From: an uncultured Mycoplasmatota bacterium | GTDB taxonomy: Bacteria > Bacillota_I > Bacilli_A > RF39 > UBA660 | Direction of reading: 5' to 3' | Assembly (NCBI GenBank): GCA_948466735.1 | Contig: CAOKBR010000008.1 | Span: 1 to 35,182, forward strand | Length of the DNA: 35,182 nt | Shown: positions 1 to 8,899 of the stretch, in pieces | Numbering within the stretch: the first letter of the stretch is position 1 | Layout: each line of letters starts with the position of its first letter | The notes under the pieces: generated by a model | What the model was told of the DNA's origin: nothing | The model's database searches: none | What the model saw: the letters and a program-made list of their open reading frames with translations, nothing else | Made by a program: the position numbers and the translations under genes

Positions 1-5
1 TTCTG

Positions 6-191
6 TTACAAATGCTCCTCTTTATTTACTCGGGATGTTTCTTTGAAAGTTAACGAAGTAGAGGAGATGTAGTATATTTCTTGGACAGTTTTTACAAAGA
101 ATCTACTATACATTTCTATAGTACTTTTAGTTATCCATTCCATATCGCCATCACTACTTTCCTTTCCTATTTTTATATTTAATCTATTCAT
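6..191 (-). CDS. Small hypothetical ORF (61 aa), doubtful
   Basis: A short open frame downstream of the spo0A terminator on the same strand. The product is mostly polar, with no membrane segment, signal peptide or motif I recognise. The ATG has only a weak purine-rich stretch (AAGAG) just upstream and no convincing promoter. It lies at the window edge, so conservation cannot be judged. It could be a real small gene, a gene remnant or chance. No function is proposed. Confidence 0.2.
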   Translation of the reverse strand: MNRLNIKIGKESSDGDMEWITKSTIEMYSRFFVKTVQEIYYISSTSLTFKETSRVNKEEHL

Positions 192-365
192 CTCTTATTT
201 TTGCAAAAAACCACTTTAAAAGTTGTACAAAACTTGACATTGCCTCATACCTAAACAACAACAATTCTTTTTTCATCACTCAACACTTTCATATCTTACA
301 ATATTATTTTATCAATCCCTTATCATTATTTCAATAATAAATCCTATAAAAAAAGACAAAATAAA
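192..365. other. AT-rich intergenic stretch, nothing recognised
   Basis: This non-coding stretch follows the spo0A terminator. A TTGACA hexamer sits on the plus strand near 233-238 but has no matching -10 box and no gene behind it. I see no RNA gene, repeat array or attachment site. Confidence 0.4.
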
Positions 366-386
366 AAGACTACTACTTCTAGTCTT
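366..386 (-). terminator. Rho-independent terminator of spo0A
   Basis: On the minus strand a 7-bp stem (AAGACTA / TAGTCTT) with a 7-nt loop is followed by a T-rich run. It starts just past the spo0A TAG stop, so it should end the spo0A transcript. Confidence 0.8.
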
Positions 387-393
387 GCTACTA

Positions 394-1155
394 CTACGCT
401 GTTTTCTGATATTCCAATCTTAACTTATCCGCAACAGTGACAATAAATTCTGAATTTGTTGGTTTCGCTCTTTCAATATCAACGCTGTGTCCAAAAATCT
501 CATCCATTAAATCCCAACTTCCGCGATTCCAACTTACCTCAATTGCGTGCCTTATTGCTCGCTCAACCCTTGATACCGTTGTATCAAATTTCTTTGCAAT
601 ATCAGGATATAACTCCTTCGTAATACCACCGACGATTTCAGGGCGTTCATAAAGAATCGTAATTCCTTCCCTGATATACTGATACCCCTTAATATGAGAA
701 GGTATTCCTAACTCATGTAAAATTTTGGTGATAGAAATTTGCAAATTATTGTGGAAAATATCAAATACGCCCATTTCACTTTCACTAAAGCAATCTAAAA
801 TACGATTTTCTAGCTCCGTTAAATCAAAAGGTTTTAACACAAAATAATTAATTCCAAGTTCAGAGACCTTTCTAATCATTTCCTGTGCATTGTAAGAAGT
901 TAACACAATAATTTTCTTATCTAACTCCATTTTTTTAATTTCTTGTAAAACACTAACGCCATCTTTCTTTGGCATAATTAAATCTAGTAAAATCAAATCA
1001 TAATCGTTTTGATGATTTATAATTAAATTTAATCCATCCACACCATCATGGGCTTGTAGTGTTACATCAATTCCTGCGTGATTACTAAAATACTCCTTGA
1101 CCATGTTCACTAATTCAATGTTATCATCAATCATTAGTACTCTAATTGTTTCCAT
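394..1155 (-). CDS. spo0A: Spo0A, sporulation master response regulator
   Basis: DNA-binding response regulator that commits the cell to endospore formation when phosphorylated through the phosphorelay. Residues 1-120 form a receiver domain: acidic pair D10/D11, phospho-acceptor D58 (in LLLDLIMP), T86 and K108 (in LKPF). Residues about 140-250 are the Spo0A-specific effector domain, with a recognition helix around [13 protein letters not shown] (192-204) and the family's typical C-terminal ending. Its 253 residues compare with 267 in Bacillus subtilis. A strong AAGGAG ribosome site lies a few bases before the ATG. It appears monocistronic: tpiA upstream ends in its own terminator, and a hairpin follows the stop. 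A 0A box upstream suggests autoregulation. In many relatives spoIVB lies directly upstream of spo0A; here tpiA does. Confidence 0.97.
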   Translation of the reverse strand: METIRVLMIDDNIELVNMVKEYFSNHAGIDVTLQAHDGVDGLNLIINHQNDYDLILLDLIMPKKDGVSVLQEIKKMELDKKIIVLTSYNAQEMIRKVSELGINYFVLKPFDLTELENRILDCFSESEMGVFDIFHNNLQISITKILHELGIPSHIKGYQYIREGITILYERPEIVGGITKELYPDIAKKFDTTVSRVERAIRHAIEVSWNRGSWDLMDEIFGHSVDIERAKPTNSEFIVTVADKLRLEYQKTA

Positions 1156-1188
1156 ATTTTCTCCTTCCCTATACTACCACGCAATTTT

Positions 1189-1244
1189 ATTATATAATAA
1201 TTTTTTTAAAATTGGTAGAGAAAAAATGGTCTAGTTTTGTCGAA
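1189..1244 (-). promoter_or_regulatory. spo0A promoter region with a 0A box
   Basis: A perfect -10 hexamer (TATAAT on the minus strand, 1189-1194) lies about 35 bases before the spo0A ATG, but the -35 position (TACCAA) is poor. A 7-base match to the Spo0A recognition box, TGTCGAA, occupies 1238-1244 on the plus strand, about 45 bases upstream of the -10. A weak -35 plus an upstream activator site fits Spo0A-assisted transcription of its own gene. The box is exact; the regulatory reading is inference. Confidence 0.5.
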
Positions 1245-1255
1245 TTTTTCCTAAA

Positions 1256-1278
1256 TTAAAAAGACTTACTCGTCTTTT
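1256..1278 (-). terminator. Rho-independent terminator of tpiA operon
   Basis: On the minus strand the 7-bp stem AAAAGAC / GTCTTTT, with a 6-nt loop that contains the tpiA stop, is followed by more T residues. It separates the glycolytic operon from spo0A. Confidence 0.75.
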
Positions 1279-1985
1279 GTAAGAATTTTGGTTAAAGAAT
1301 CCTTATTTAAGCTTACACTCCCTAGAAGAAATCCGTCTAACATTGTAATTTTCTTTAACTCACTAATATTTTCTTCATTGACACTTCCACCGTATAACAC
1401 AACTGGCTTTATTCCATATTTGTCCTTTACAAATTTTAAAATATCTTCTACCACGTTACAAATTTCTAAATTTGATGGAACTACTTTTGTTCCTATTGCC
1501 CATATTGGCTCATAAGCAATGATAATTTTTTCCCGATCTTCTTTTTCTAATGAATCATACACTTGAGTAATTTGTTGGCGTAAAATATCTCGTGTTTTTT
1601 CTTTTTTTTGTACATTTTCTGATTCCCCAATGCAAAAAATAGGAGTTATATCATTTTTTAGTAAGCAATTGATTTTCGGAATAAATTCAAACGAAGTCTC
1701 TTTTAATTCCAAACGTCTTTCACTATGACCTACCAATGTATACCCTACCCCAAGGGATTTTAACTGGCTTGCTGTCACTTCCCCCGTATGAGGACCATTT
1801 TCGCTTTTACTAACATCTTGACTACCAAGACTCATCTTATGAAAAGGGAAATCCATTCCTAAATAACAAGACGAAGGACAAATTATCACTTCATATTCAC
1901 TCATCAAATCCTTTAACGATCTCAATAAATCTTGATATTCTTCCTTTGATAAGTTTGCTTTATGATTACATACATAATATTTCAT
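1266..1985 (-). CDS. tpiA: Triosephosphate isomerase
   Basis: Interconverts dihydroxyacetone phosphate and glyceraldehyde 3-phosphate in cytoplasmic glycolysis. The TIM-barrel landmarks are in place: catalytic K9, H87 in VGHSERR, general base E159 in AYEPIWAIGT (followed by the loop-6 lid) and the phosphate-binding YGGSV at 198-202. At 239 residues it is slightly shorter than the usual 250. The N-terminal active-site motif reads NHKAN rather than the common NWKMN, so the tryptophan before the lysine is replaced by histidine. An AGGAGA ribosome site overlaps the end of the glycosyltransferase gene, whose stop is two bases upstream, so the two are probably translationally coupled. It is the last gene of the pgk operon. 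Confidence 0.97.
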   Translation of the reverse strand: MKYYVCNHKANLSKEEYQDLLRSLKDLMSEYEVIICPSSCYLGMDFPFHKMSLGSQDVSKSENGPHTGEVTASQLKSLGVGYTLVGHSERRLELKETSFEFIPKINCLLKNDITPIFCIGESENVQKKEKTRDILRQQITQVYDSLEKEDREKIIIAYEPIWAIGTKVVPSNLEICNVVEDILKFVKDKYGIKPVVLYGGSVNEENISELKKITMLDGFLLGSVSLNKDSLTKILTKDE

Positions 1986-1987
1986 CT

Positions 1988-3211
1988 TTAGCTTCTCCTT
2001 ATTTTATCCACAATAACAGAAATCCATCCATACTTATCATCTTTTCTATTAATTGCAATATGATAAACATCTAATACGTTTTCAGCATAATGCTTACTAC
2101 TACAATGTTCCGCGGTAATTCGTGCCTGCTTTGCTATTTGATATTTCTCTTCTGTTTTCTTATACATTCGATCAATCGCATTTTTACATTCTTTCTTATT
2201 TTTAAACATCATCCCATTTAATGATTCAACAACGACTGTTCTAAACGCTGAATCATCAACACAAACAGGAACAACCCCTGCCGCCATGGCTTCTACCACC
2301 GTTAACCCTTGTGTCTCAGACGTTGATGCTGTAACGAACAAATCTGCTAATTGATAAAAATTAGGAACATCTTCCCAAGGTACTTTTCCTGTAAAAATCA
2401 CATGATCAATCGTTTTATACTTTCTTGCTAACTGCTCATATTCATCTCTTCCAGGTCCATCTCCTACAATGATTAACTTCATATTCTTATACTTTCTCAT
2501 TAAATCACGATGAACATCAATTAAAAATTCTACATTTTTCTCTTTCGCTAGTCTTCCCACAAAAAGTAATACAAAATCACTAGATGCTAACTTATATTTT
2601 TTTCTTAACTCATCAACCTTATTAAAGTCAATATTTTCTTTATAAAAACGTTCTACTTCAATACCCGTTGGTACAATATGAATATTTTTATCTACATGAT
2701 ACTTATTTTTAAATAATTGATACGTCTTCTCCGTTGGAACAATTAACTCTTTCGCCGTCTTATCGCAATAAAACAAAGTCAAATACTCAACAATTTTCTT
2801 ACTTGAACGATTAAAATACCCCTTTGTGATATAGTGAATATAATCTTCATACATCGTATGATATGTATGTACTAAGGGAATATTAAACTGCTTTGCTATA
2901 AGACGCGCAAAAATACCAATTCCAAACTCAGTATGCGAATGAATCACATCTAACTTCCATTTTTTGATCATTTTCACAATCTTCACTGGATATATTCTGC
3001 TAAAACGATAATCATAAATACCTGTTGGTAATCCAGGAATACGAATGACTTTTTTATTTTCTTCAAACTGATATTTTAAACTATTATCGTTTACTGTCAC
3101 CACATATACTTGATGTCCTTTTTTCTCTAGGGCTTTTTTTAACATGAACACACTGGTTGATACTCCATTAATGTAAGGAGGATAAGTATCTGTAAATAAT
3201 CCTATTCTCAT
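1988..3211 (-). CDS. GT4-family glycosyltransferase, probably glycolipid synthesis
   Basis: A 407-residue GT-B fold glycosyltransferase. The N-terminal acceptor half opens with the glycine-rich DTYPPYINGVST loop (8-19). The C-terminal donor half has the LLFVGRLAKEKN strand-turn (215-226) and the EX7E nucleotide-sugar signature at E299/E307 in SETQGLTVVEAMAAG. It most resembles bacterial diacylglycerol glucosyltransferases that use UDP- or nucleotide-sugars to make glycolipids at the inner membrane face. No transmembrane segment is seen, as expected for a monotopic enzyme. The start codon overlaps the TGA of the flippase-like gene (ATGA), so the two are coupled, a pairing that supports a membrane lipid role. 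The exact sugar and acceptor cannot be read from sequence. Confidence 0.85.
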   Translation of the reverse strand: MRIGLFTDTYPPYINGVSTSVFMLKKALEKKGHQVYVVTVNDNSLKYQFEENKKVIRIPGLPTGIYDYRFSRIYPVKIVKMIKKWKLDVIHSHTEFGIGIFARLIAKQFNIPLVHTYHTMYEDYIHYITKGYFNRSSKKIVEYLTLFYCDKTAKELIVPTEKTYQLFKNKYHVDKNIHIVPTGIEVERFYKENIDFNKVDELRKKYKLASSDFVLLFVGRLAKEKNVEFLIDVHRDLMRKYKNMKLIIVGDGPGRDEYEQLARKYKTIDHVIFTGKVPWEDVPNFYQLADLFVTASTSETQGLTVVEAMAAGVVPVCVDDSAFRTVVVESLNGMMFKNKKECKNAIDRMYKKTEEKYQIAKQARITAEHCSSKHYAENVLDVYHIAINRKDDKYGWISVIVDKIRRS

Positions 3212-4218
3212 TCTTTCACTTCCTTAATATAGACGTTAAATAAAATTGCTCCGATTAACATACCCAAATAATATGTTAAAAAACGCCAAATTAGAAGCAA
3301 TACCGATAATTTTGCGCCTGTTAAAAACGTTCCAAAAAAAGTCATAAAACCAAATTCAATTCCACCTGATGCTCCAGGAATGGGAACAAAGGAACCTATA
3401 ATTAACACGTAAGCGGATGAGGTAATCGTTTTTAATAAGTTCAAACTCGTATAATCATGCATGCTATATAAAATGAATAAAGGTAGGGCGTAATAAATGG
3501 TTAAACTACAAAGGTTTAAGAAAACTCCCTTAACAAAAAGAGCCTTATTTTTCCTTAATTTTACCGCGTTATCATGAAAATCATCTAAACGTTGATTCCA
3601 GTTTTCTATCATTTGTTCTTTTTTTCTTATCAACTTCAGTTTGGATAAAAAGGCAATGACTTTATTAGCTACAAAGTGATTGACTTTATTAGAAAAACTT
3701 ATTAGTAATAATACAATGGCTACTGCTGTGTTACAACAAAATCCAATAAGAATTAACTTTCTAAGTAATGGTAACTCATGAAAAAATCCAAAGAAATAAT
3801 TAGCTCCTACTGCTAATAGACCAAGTAACACTAACGCGATTTGATAAAATACAAACGTTTGTATAATGATACTCGTTCCTTTAGCTGCTTTTATCCCATC
3901 TTTTTTTAATAGATAAATTTCCATAGGTTGTCCTCCAGTGGAAAAAGGGGTAATACCATTAAAAAATTGGGTAATCCATGTGAATTTTAAAGCTTGAGGA
4001 TAGCTAAAGTTATCTTTTTCGGTTTTTGCTGTTAAGTATAAGACGTAGGCTTTAATAAACACATAAAGAAAATAGAAAAGGATGGCCACTAAAAACCAAA
4101 GAAGGTTAATGGTCGTTAAGGTAGAAACAATGGTAGTAAAATCATCTTTAACCACAAAGTATAGAATAATGATAGTAATCAAAAGGAGTACTAATGCATT
4201 TCGTCGCAAGTTTTTCAT
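3208..4218 (-). CDS. Flippase-like integral membrane protein (LPG synthase TM-domain/UPF0104 family)
   Basis: A 336-residue polytopic protein of seven or more hydrophobic segments, with the GGQPME turn (residues about 96-101) and the late IPGASGGIEFGF motif that mark the family related to the membrane domain of lysylphosphatidylglycerol synthase (MprF). It lacks the soluble aminoacyl-transferase domain of MprF, so it cannot make lysyl-PG itself. Stand-alone members are thought to move or present lipids or lipid-linked sugars. It overlaps genes on both sides by an ATGA tetranucleotide, so GNAT, this protein and the GT4 enzyme form one translationally coupled unit. A joint role in making and translocating a glycolipid is inferred from this arrangement. 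Confidence 0.85.
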   Translation of the reverse strand: MKNLRRNALVLLLITIIILYFVVKDDFTTIVSTLTTINLLWFLVAILFYFLYVFIKAYVLYLTAKTEKDNFSYPQALKFTWITQFFNGITPFSTGGQPMEIYLLKKDGIKAAKGTSIIIQTFVFYQIALVLLGLLAVGANYFFGFFHELPLLRKLILIGFCCNTAVAIVLLLISFSNKVNHFVANKVIAFLSKLKLIRKKEQMIENWNQRLDDFHDNAVKLRKNKALFVKGVFLNLCSLTIYYALPLFILYSMHDYTSLNLLKTITSSAYVLIIGSFVPIPGASGGIEFGFMTFFGTFLTGAKLSVLLLIWRFLTYYLGMLIGAILFNVYIKEVKE

Positions 4219-4748
4219 CTTATTTTAGCGTCCTTATCTTGAGGTACATATTTTTTATTTGCCTGATAAAATAAGGAACTTAACTCATTAGTTGATGCTA
4301 ATTGATAATTTAGATTAGAAAATAATCCTAAGGCTTGATGATTATCTAAGTTCACATTGGCAGTGATCCCTTTCATCGTTGGATGGTGAAAAAATACATA
4401 TTGCTCAATCATTTTTAATAGGTTCGTCGCATAATGATTTCTTCGATAAGATGTTGGCACGAATATATAAACTTCAACACTTTTCTCTTTTTCCTCTACG
4501 TAGCAAGATGCTTTAAATTGATTGGCTTCTTCTAGAAAAAAATTATCATACCATACCTCTTCTAGTTTTCTTTTTTCTTGATATTGTTCACTAGTTATCC
4601 CTTTTAATTCCCTATTATAAATTTTAGATAAAGCAAGTGGTTGCTCCTCTTTGGATAAATGCGTTTCAAATTCCATTAATTTATCGATATGATCCTGGTT
4701 AAATGGATTTATACAAATTAACTTTTGAACACTTTGATTATGATTCAT
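4215..4748 (-). CDS. GNAT-family N-acetyltransferase
   Basis: A single-domain GNAT protein. The acetyl-CoA-binding strand and loop are visible as VYIFVPTSYRRNHYATNLL, a degenerate R/Q-x-x-G-x-A pattern in which N-H-Y-A replaces G-x-G/A. It is followed by a helix and the late NLDNHQALGLFSNLNY motif typical of the fold. The open frame reaches further upstream to 4787, but the ATG at 4748 has an AGAGGTG site five bases before it and avoids overlap with pgk, so I use that start. The acceptor substrate is unknown. It sits between pgk and the flippase-like gene and is coupled to the latter. Confidence 0.8.
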   Translation of the reverse strand: MNHNQSVQKLICINPFNQDHIDKLMEFETHLSKEEQPLALSKIYNRELKGITSEQYQEKRKLEEVWYDNFFLEEANQFKASCYVEEKEKSVEVYIFVPTSYRRNHYATNLLKMIEQYVFFHHPTMKGITANVNLDNHQALGLFSNLNYQLASTNELSSLFYQANKKYVPQDKDAKIR

Positions 4749-4764
4749 TTCTACACCTCTTTTT

Positions 4765-5949
4765 TTATGCTTTCTTAATGGCTTCAATCGCTGGAAGGCT
4801 TTTTCCCTCCATATACTCTAAAATTGCTCCTCCTCCGGTTGAAGCGTGAGTAATTTTATCTTTAAAACCAAGTAAGGATGCAGCTGCTACAATATCTCCT
4901 CCACCTAAAATGGAATAAAGGGAAGCACCTTTGTTCACTACTTCTTGTAACAAAGTCTTGGTTCCTTCTTGAAATTTCTCTATTTCATATACTCCCATTG
5001 GCCCATTCCAAAATAAAGTTTTGGCATCATCTAGATATTTGCTATAATTTACTACGCTTTTAGACCCAATGTCAAGTCCTTTTAACGTATTAGGAATTTG
5101 TTCAATCGCAACAGTTTCACTAGAACTATCTTCACTAGCTTCTTTTGCTACAACTACATCCACTGGTAAAATGATTTTTTCAGGATATTTAGCTAGCATT
5201 TCTTTAGCAAAAGTAATGTTTTCATTATCCACAATGGAACCTCCTACTTCAATGCCTTTAGCCTTCAAAAAAGTAAACGCCATTCCCCCTCCTATCAAAA
5301 GATAGTCACACGTTTCAATAATATGACGAATGGTAGCAATTTTATCTACAACTTTAGCACCACCTAGGATTACAACAAAAGGAGGTTTTCCATTCATTAA
5401 AACGTCCATCGCTTCTACTTCTTTTTCCATTAAAAAGCCGATACCACTTGGTAAATATTTAGTAATCCCCACATTCGATGCGTGTGCTCGATGTGCTGTT
5501 GCAAAAGCATCATTAATAAAGATATCTCCTAAACTAGCCCATTCTTGACTTAATTTGATATCACATCCGCTTTCTTTTTTTCCTTCTAAATCTTCAAAAC
5601 GAGTGTTCTCCATTAGCAAAATTTCCCCATTTTTTAAAGAATCCACTGCGTTTTTTAACTCTACACCATGAGTAAAAGGAACAAACATTACTTCTTTTTC
5701 TAAATATTGACTTAATCTTTGACTTACCACTTTTAATGAATTTTTTTCTAAGTCTATTCTACTTTTAATTTTACCAAGATGAGACATTAAAATCACTTTT
5801 GCCCCTTGTTCTAGGGCATACTTTATCGTAGGTAGGCTCATTACTATTCGGTTATCATCTAAAATTTTATCATCCTTCATGGGTACATTAAAATCTACTC
5901 GAATGATTACTTTTTTTCCCTGCAAATCAAAATCACGTATCGTCTTCAT
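4765..5949 (-). CDS. pgk: Phosphoglycerate kinase
   Basis: Transfers phosphate from 1,3-bisphosphoglycerate to ADP, the first ATP-yielding step of glycolysis. The 394 residues are normal length. Substrate-binding motifs are present: RVDFNVP (17-23), SHLG (56-59), ENTRFE (114-119) and NDAFATAHRAHAS (146-158). So are the nucleotide-site motifs GGAKVVDKI (196-204), NGPMGVYE (315-322), GGGD (349-352) and STGGGA. After SHLG the usual RPKG reads KIKS, a mild departure near the phosphoglycerate site. An AGGAG site precedes the ATG. Genes for GNAT, flippase, GT4 and tpiA follow closely, so pgk probably heads this operon. Confidence 0.98.
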   Translation of the reverse strand: MKTIRDFDLQGKKVIIRVDFNVPMKDDKILDDNRIVMSLPTIKYALEQGAKVILMSHLGKIKSRIDLEKNSLKVVSQRLSQYLEKEVMFVPFTHGVELKNAVDSLKNGEILLMENTRFEDLEGKKESGCDIKLSQEWASLGDIFINDAFATAHRAHASNVGITKYLPSGIGFLMEKEVEAMDVLMNGKPPFVVILGGAKVVDKIATIRHIIETCDYLLIGGGMAFTFLKAKGIEVGGSIVDNENITFAKEMLAKYPEKIILPVDVVVAKEASEDSSSETVAIEQIPNTLKGLDIGSKSVVNYSKYLDDAKTLFWNGPMGVYEIEKFQEGTKTLLQEVVNKGASLYSILGGGDIVAAASLLGFKDKITHASTGGGAILEYMEGKSLPAIEAIKKA

Positions 5950-6103
5950 TTTTTATTTCTCCTCTTTATGATAAACACTTCTATTTTATGATACCATTTT
6001 TTAAGAAAAAGAAAAAGAAATATGTGATGATTTCTCTAATAACATTAGATCTAAACCCTTCATTTTTGTAAATTAATAATTTATATTTTTGAAAAATATC
6101 CCA

Positions 6104-6135
6104 TAAAAAAAGACACATTAGTAGCCTCTTTTTCC
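6104..6135 (-). terminator. Possible weak terminator after gap
   Basis: Minus-strand hairpin with AAGA / TCTT arms extended by a C-G and a wobble pair across one G-G mismatch, followed by seven T residues. It begins just past the gap stop codon. The stem is weak, so some read-through into pgk is plausible. Confidence 0.4.
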
Positions 6136-6136
6136 T

Positions 6137-7153
6137 CTATAAAACATCTTTTGTTTCCATCCAGTATTTTCCTGTTCTAACCATTTGAATGGAATACCCC
6201 ATTTCATTATCATACCATGCAACAATTTTAACTAACTTTTTACCGTCTACTTCTAAAACATTCGTTAATAATCCATCAACAATGGCACCATAATGACTTC
6301 CAATGACATCGCTTGATACAATCGGATCATAAGTAATTTTTAACGTTTCATTTTGATTTCGTTCAAAGGCTTGATTAATCGCATCAATTGTAGCATCACT
6401 TTTAAGCTCTAAAGTAAGGTCAATCACTGAACCTGTGGATACAGGAACACGCATAGCAGAACCTTCTAGTCTTCCTTCTAACTCTGGTATGACTTTTCCA
6501 ATTGCTGATGCCGCTCCAGTTGATGCTGGAATAATATTAGCACTTGCTGCTCTACCACGACGAGCTTTGATTCCTTTTTTATGAGGAACATCTAGTATGC
6601 TTTGATCATTCGTATAAGCATGCACTGTAGTCATATACCCTTTTTCAACACCAAAGTTATCTTGAATCACCTGAATTACAGGCGCTAGACAATTTGTTGT
6701 ACAACTTGCTGCAGAAATAATTTGTTCATCACCACTTAAGCTTTCATGATTCACATTATAGACAATTGTTTTTACATCACCCTTGCTAGGTGCTGAAATA
6801 ATGACCTTTTTAGCACCTGCTTCAATATGGGCATAGGCTTTTTCATAAGAAGTAAATGCCCCAGTACATTCATATACCACATCTATCCCTAATTCATTCC
6901 AAGGTAATTCCTTAGGATCTTTCATCGATAAAATTTGAATTCGATGACTTCCTACAATCAACTCATTTCCTTCATAACTAATCTCATCAATCTTATAATT
7001 TCGATGATTCGTATCATACTTTAATAAATACGCTAACTGCTCTGCGTCTGTTAAATCGTTAATTGCTACAATTTCATAATCATCATCTTCTTCCATTAGC
7101 CGAAATACTAATCTACCAATACGACCAAAACCATTAATTGCTACTTTTATCAT
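6137..7153 (-). CDS. gap: Glyceraldehyde-3-phosphate dehydrogenase (NAD-type)
   Basis: Oxidises glyceraldehyde 3-phosphate to 1,3-bisphosphoglycerate. The Rossmann fingerprint NGFGRIGR is at residues 7-14. The acidic D33 in INDL is the usual marker of NAD rather than NADP preference, pointing to a glycolytic GapA-type role. The catalytic cysteine is C151 in SAASCTTNCLAP and its base is H178 in TTVHAYT. The C-terminal WYDNEMGYS motif is intact. At 338 residues it is standard. A strong AGGAGG site precedes the ATG, and the TGS/uridine-kinase-like gene ends only 33 bases upstream, so the two are probably co-transcribed. Confidence 0.98.
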   Translation of the reverse strand: MIKVAINGFGRIGRLVFRLMEEDDDYEIVAINDLTDAEQLAYLLKYDTNHRNYKIDEISYEGNELIVGSHRIQILSMKDPKELPWNELGIDVVYECTGAFTSYEKAYAHIEAGAKKVIISAPSKGDVKTIVYNVNHESLSGDEQIISAASCTTNCLAPVIQVIQDNFGVEKGYMTTVHAYTNDQSILDVPHKKGIKARRGRAASANIIPASTGAASAIGKVIPELEGRLEGSAMRVPVSTGSVIDLTLELKSDATIDAINQAFERNQNETLKITYDPIVSSDVIGSHYGAIVDGLLTNVLEVDGKKLVKIVAWYDNEMGYSIQMVRTGKYWMETKDVL

Positions 7154-7186
7154 ATTCTTATCCTCCTAATATTATTTTAACAAATT

Positions 7187-8842
7187 TTACTGATGAAAAC
7201 AACTTCCTCCAATAAACTCACGAATAATGGATTCCTTTGGAATATCTTCTGATGAAATGGGTAAAAAACTTCTTAGGAAATTAATCAAACGTTTTGCTTC
7301 ATCATAATACTCTGAACTAGCACTTACCGAATATAGTAATGGTTCTACGTATGTTTTTAATATTGATAATTCATAGATTAGCGCAGTATTAAAAGTAGCA
7401 TCAGCCTCATCTTGATAAGGGAAAATATATTTTTCTTCACCCATTCTTACCGTTGCCCAATTTTTAAGCGTTGCTTCGACACTATAACCACGAGTACGAT
7501 AATCTCTTACAATACGACGTAACAAGCGATTATCCGCGGTAGAAATTCGATTATGTTGATCTAAGTTTAACTCAGCTAATGCTGATAAGTAAATTCGATA
7601 TTTATTTTCTTTTGGAATATTTTGTAAAATTTTATTATTTAGTCCATGAATTCCCTCAATCATTAAGATATCGTTTTCTTCTAATTTCAACTTACTTTTA
7701 TATTCTTTCTTTCCTATATAAAAATTATACGTAGGAATTACAACTTCTTCTTGATTGAATAATTTTAAAATTTGCTCATCAAATAACTTTAAGTCTATTG
7801 CTTCTAAACACTCATAATCTGGTTTACCGTTTGGTAATAAAGGGGTTTCATCTCGTTCAACAAAGTAATTATCCATAGATAACATTTTTGGATTTAATCC
7901 TAAACTTTGTAGGCACATTTTTAATTTTGTACAAGTTGTTGTCTTTCCACTAGAAGATGGTCCTGCTATTAAGACAATTTTAATTTTATCTTTTTTTGAT
8001 GCAATATCTTCTGCTACTTTTAATAATTTTCCATTTTGCATGATTTCATCCATGCGAATTAAATCTGCAATTTTCCCCTTAGATATGACCTCATTTAAAT
8101 CAGAAACGTTTTTTAAGTGTAATAATTCTGTCCACTCACGATATTCTTTATAAATTTGATAGATATTCTCCCTCTTCGTGTATTCTTTAATTTCGTTTTC
8201 CATATATACTGTCATAAAACGTAATAGAAAACTTTTATCATCAAAATAAGTTAAGGCAAATGGAGTAAGACTAGAGGTATTACTTGGCATATAAGTAAAG
8301 AAATAATCATACCGATTTTTTAGTCGATATAAAGTTACTGTGGATCTTGTCATGTATTTGTATAAACCTAATTTTGATGCATCTTCTTGATGGGTAAAGT
8401 AGTCTATCGCATCCATTCTTGATACGTTTACTTTAGCAATATCTAGATCTTGTTTGATTAACTCCTTCATTCGTTTTTCAATGGTAGCCATATCACTTTC
8501 TTGAAGAACAAAATTGGTAGTAATATATAAACCCTTATCTAAAGAATGTTCCACGGTAATATTTTTGTCTTCACCATACAAGTCTTTAATTACGGTAATA
8601 AGTAAAAAAACTAAACCACTAACATAAGCTCGGTTGGCCATTCTATCTTTCAAGTCAAAAAATTCGATATAACAAGGTCGATCAATTTCTTGTGTTAACT
8701 CAGTATAACTTCCGTCTACCTTAGCTAAAATAATGGGATAGTTATAATCTTGTTCAAAGGATTTACTTAATTCTAATAACGTTAACCCCTTTGGTACTTC
8801 TACTTTTTCATCATTTACAATGACGGTTAAATTTTCAATCAT
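7187..8842 (-). CDS. TGS-domain / uridine-kinase-like nucleoside kinase
   Basis: A 551-residue fusion. The first 60 or so residues are a TGS-like beta-grasp domain. Residues about 65-260 resemble the threonyl/alanyl-tRNA synthetase second additional domain. The C-terminal half is a phosphoribulokinase/uridine-kinase P-loop domain: Walker A GPSSSGKT at 294-301, SMDNYFVER (322-330) with the nucleoside-site aspartate, PTYNFYIGKKE and the strand ending in IEGIHGLN. The P-loop half predicts transfer of phosphate from a nucleotide to a nucleoside; the substrate of this fused family is not settled. The tRNA-synthetase-like part has no aminoacylation core, so it is not ThrRS. The ATG has an AGGGTG site and a good promoter lies upstream. 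gap follows in the same direction. Confidence 0.85.
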   Translation of the reverse strand: MIENLTVIVNDEKVEVPKGLTLLELSKSFEQDYNYPIILAKVDGSYTELTQEIDRPCYIEFFDLKDRMANRAYVSGLVFLLITVIKDLYGEDKNITVEHSLDKGLYITTNFVLQESDMATIEKRMKELIKQDLDIAKVNVSRMDAIDYFTHQEDASKLGLYKYMTRSTVTLYRLKNRYDYFFTYMPSNTSSLTPFALTYFDDKSFLLRFMTVYMENEIKEYTKRENIYQIYKEYREWTELLHLKNVSDLNEVISKGKIADLIRMDEIMQNGKLLKVAEDIASKKDKIKIVLIAGPSSSGKTTTCTKLKMCLQSLGLNPKMLSMDNYFVERDETPLLPNGKPDYECLEAIDLKLFDEQILKLFNQEEVVIPTYNFYIGKKEYKSKLKLEENDILMIEGIHGLNNKILQNIPKENKYRIYLSALAELNLDQHNRISTADNRLLRRIVRDYRTRGYSVEATLKNWATVRMGEEKYIFPYQDEADATFNTALIYELSILKTYVEPLLYSVSASSEYYDEAKRLINFLRSFLPISSEDIPKESIIREFIGGSCFHQ

Positions 8843-8870
8843 GTTTTCACCCTATTCTATTCTATAATTT

Positions 8871-8899
8871 AGTATATCAAATTTATTCCTATTTGTCAT
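8871..8899 (-). promoter_or_regulatory. Promoter of the TGS-kinase/gap unit
   Basis: On the minus strand: -35 ATGACA (8894-8899), a 17-base spacer, and -10 TATACT (8871-8876) preceded by an extended TGA. The predicted start point is about 20 bases before the kinase ATG. It shares the 118-base gap with the divergent clpP gene, for which no equally good promoter was found; no CtsR-like heptad repeat was noticed. Confidence 0.7.

Noticed and set aside
233-238. TTGACA hexamer as a plus-strand promoter
   Set aside because: No -10 hexamer at a workable distance and no gene downstream on that strand.
5069-5548. Plus-strand frames opposite pgk
   Set aside because: They are antisense shadows of a well-supported gene, with no ribosome site or recognisable product.
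7475-7481. Third 0A-box match (TTCGACA)
   Set aside because: It lies deep in the coding sequence of the TGS-kinase, and one or more chance matches are expected in a window of this size.
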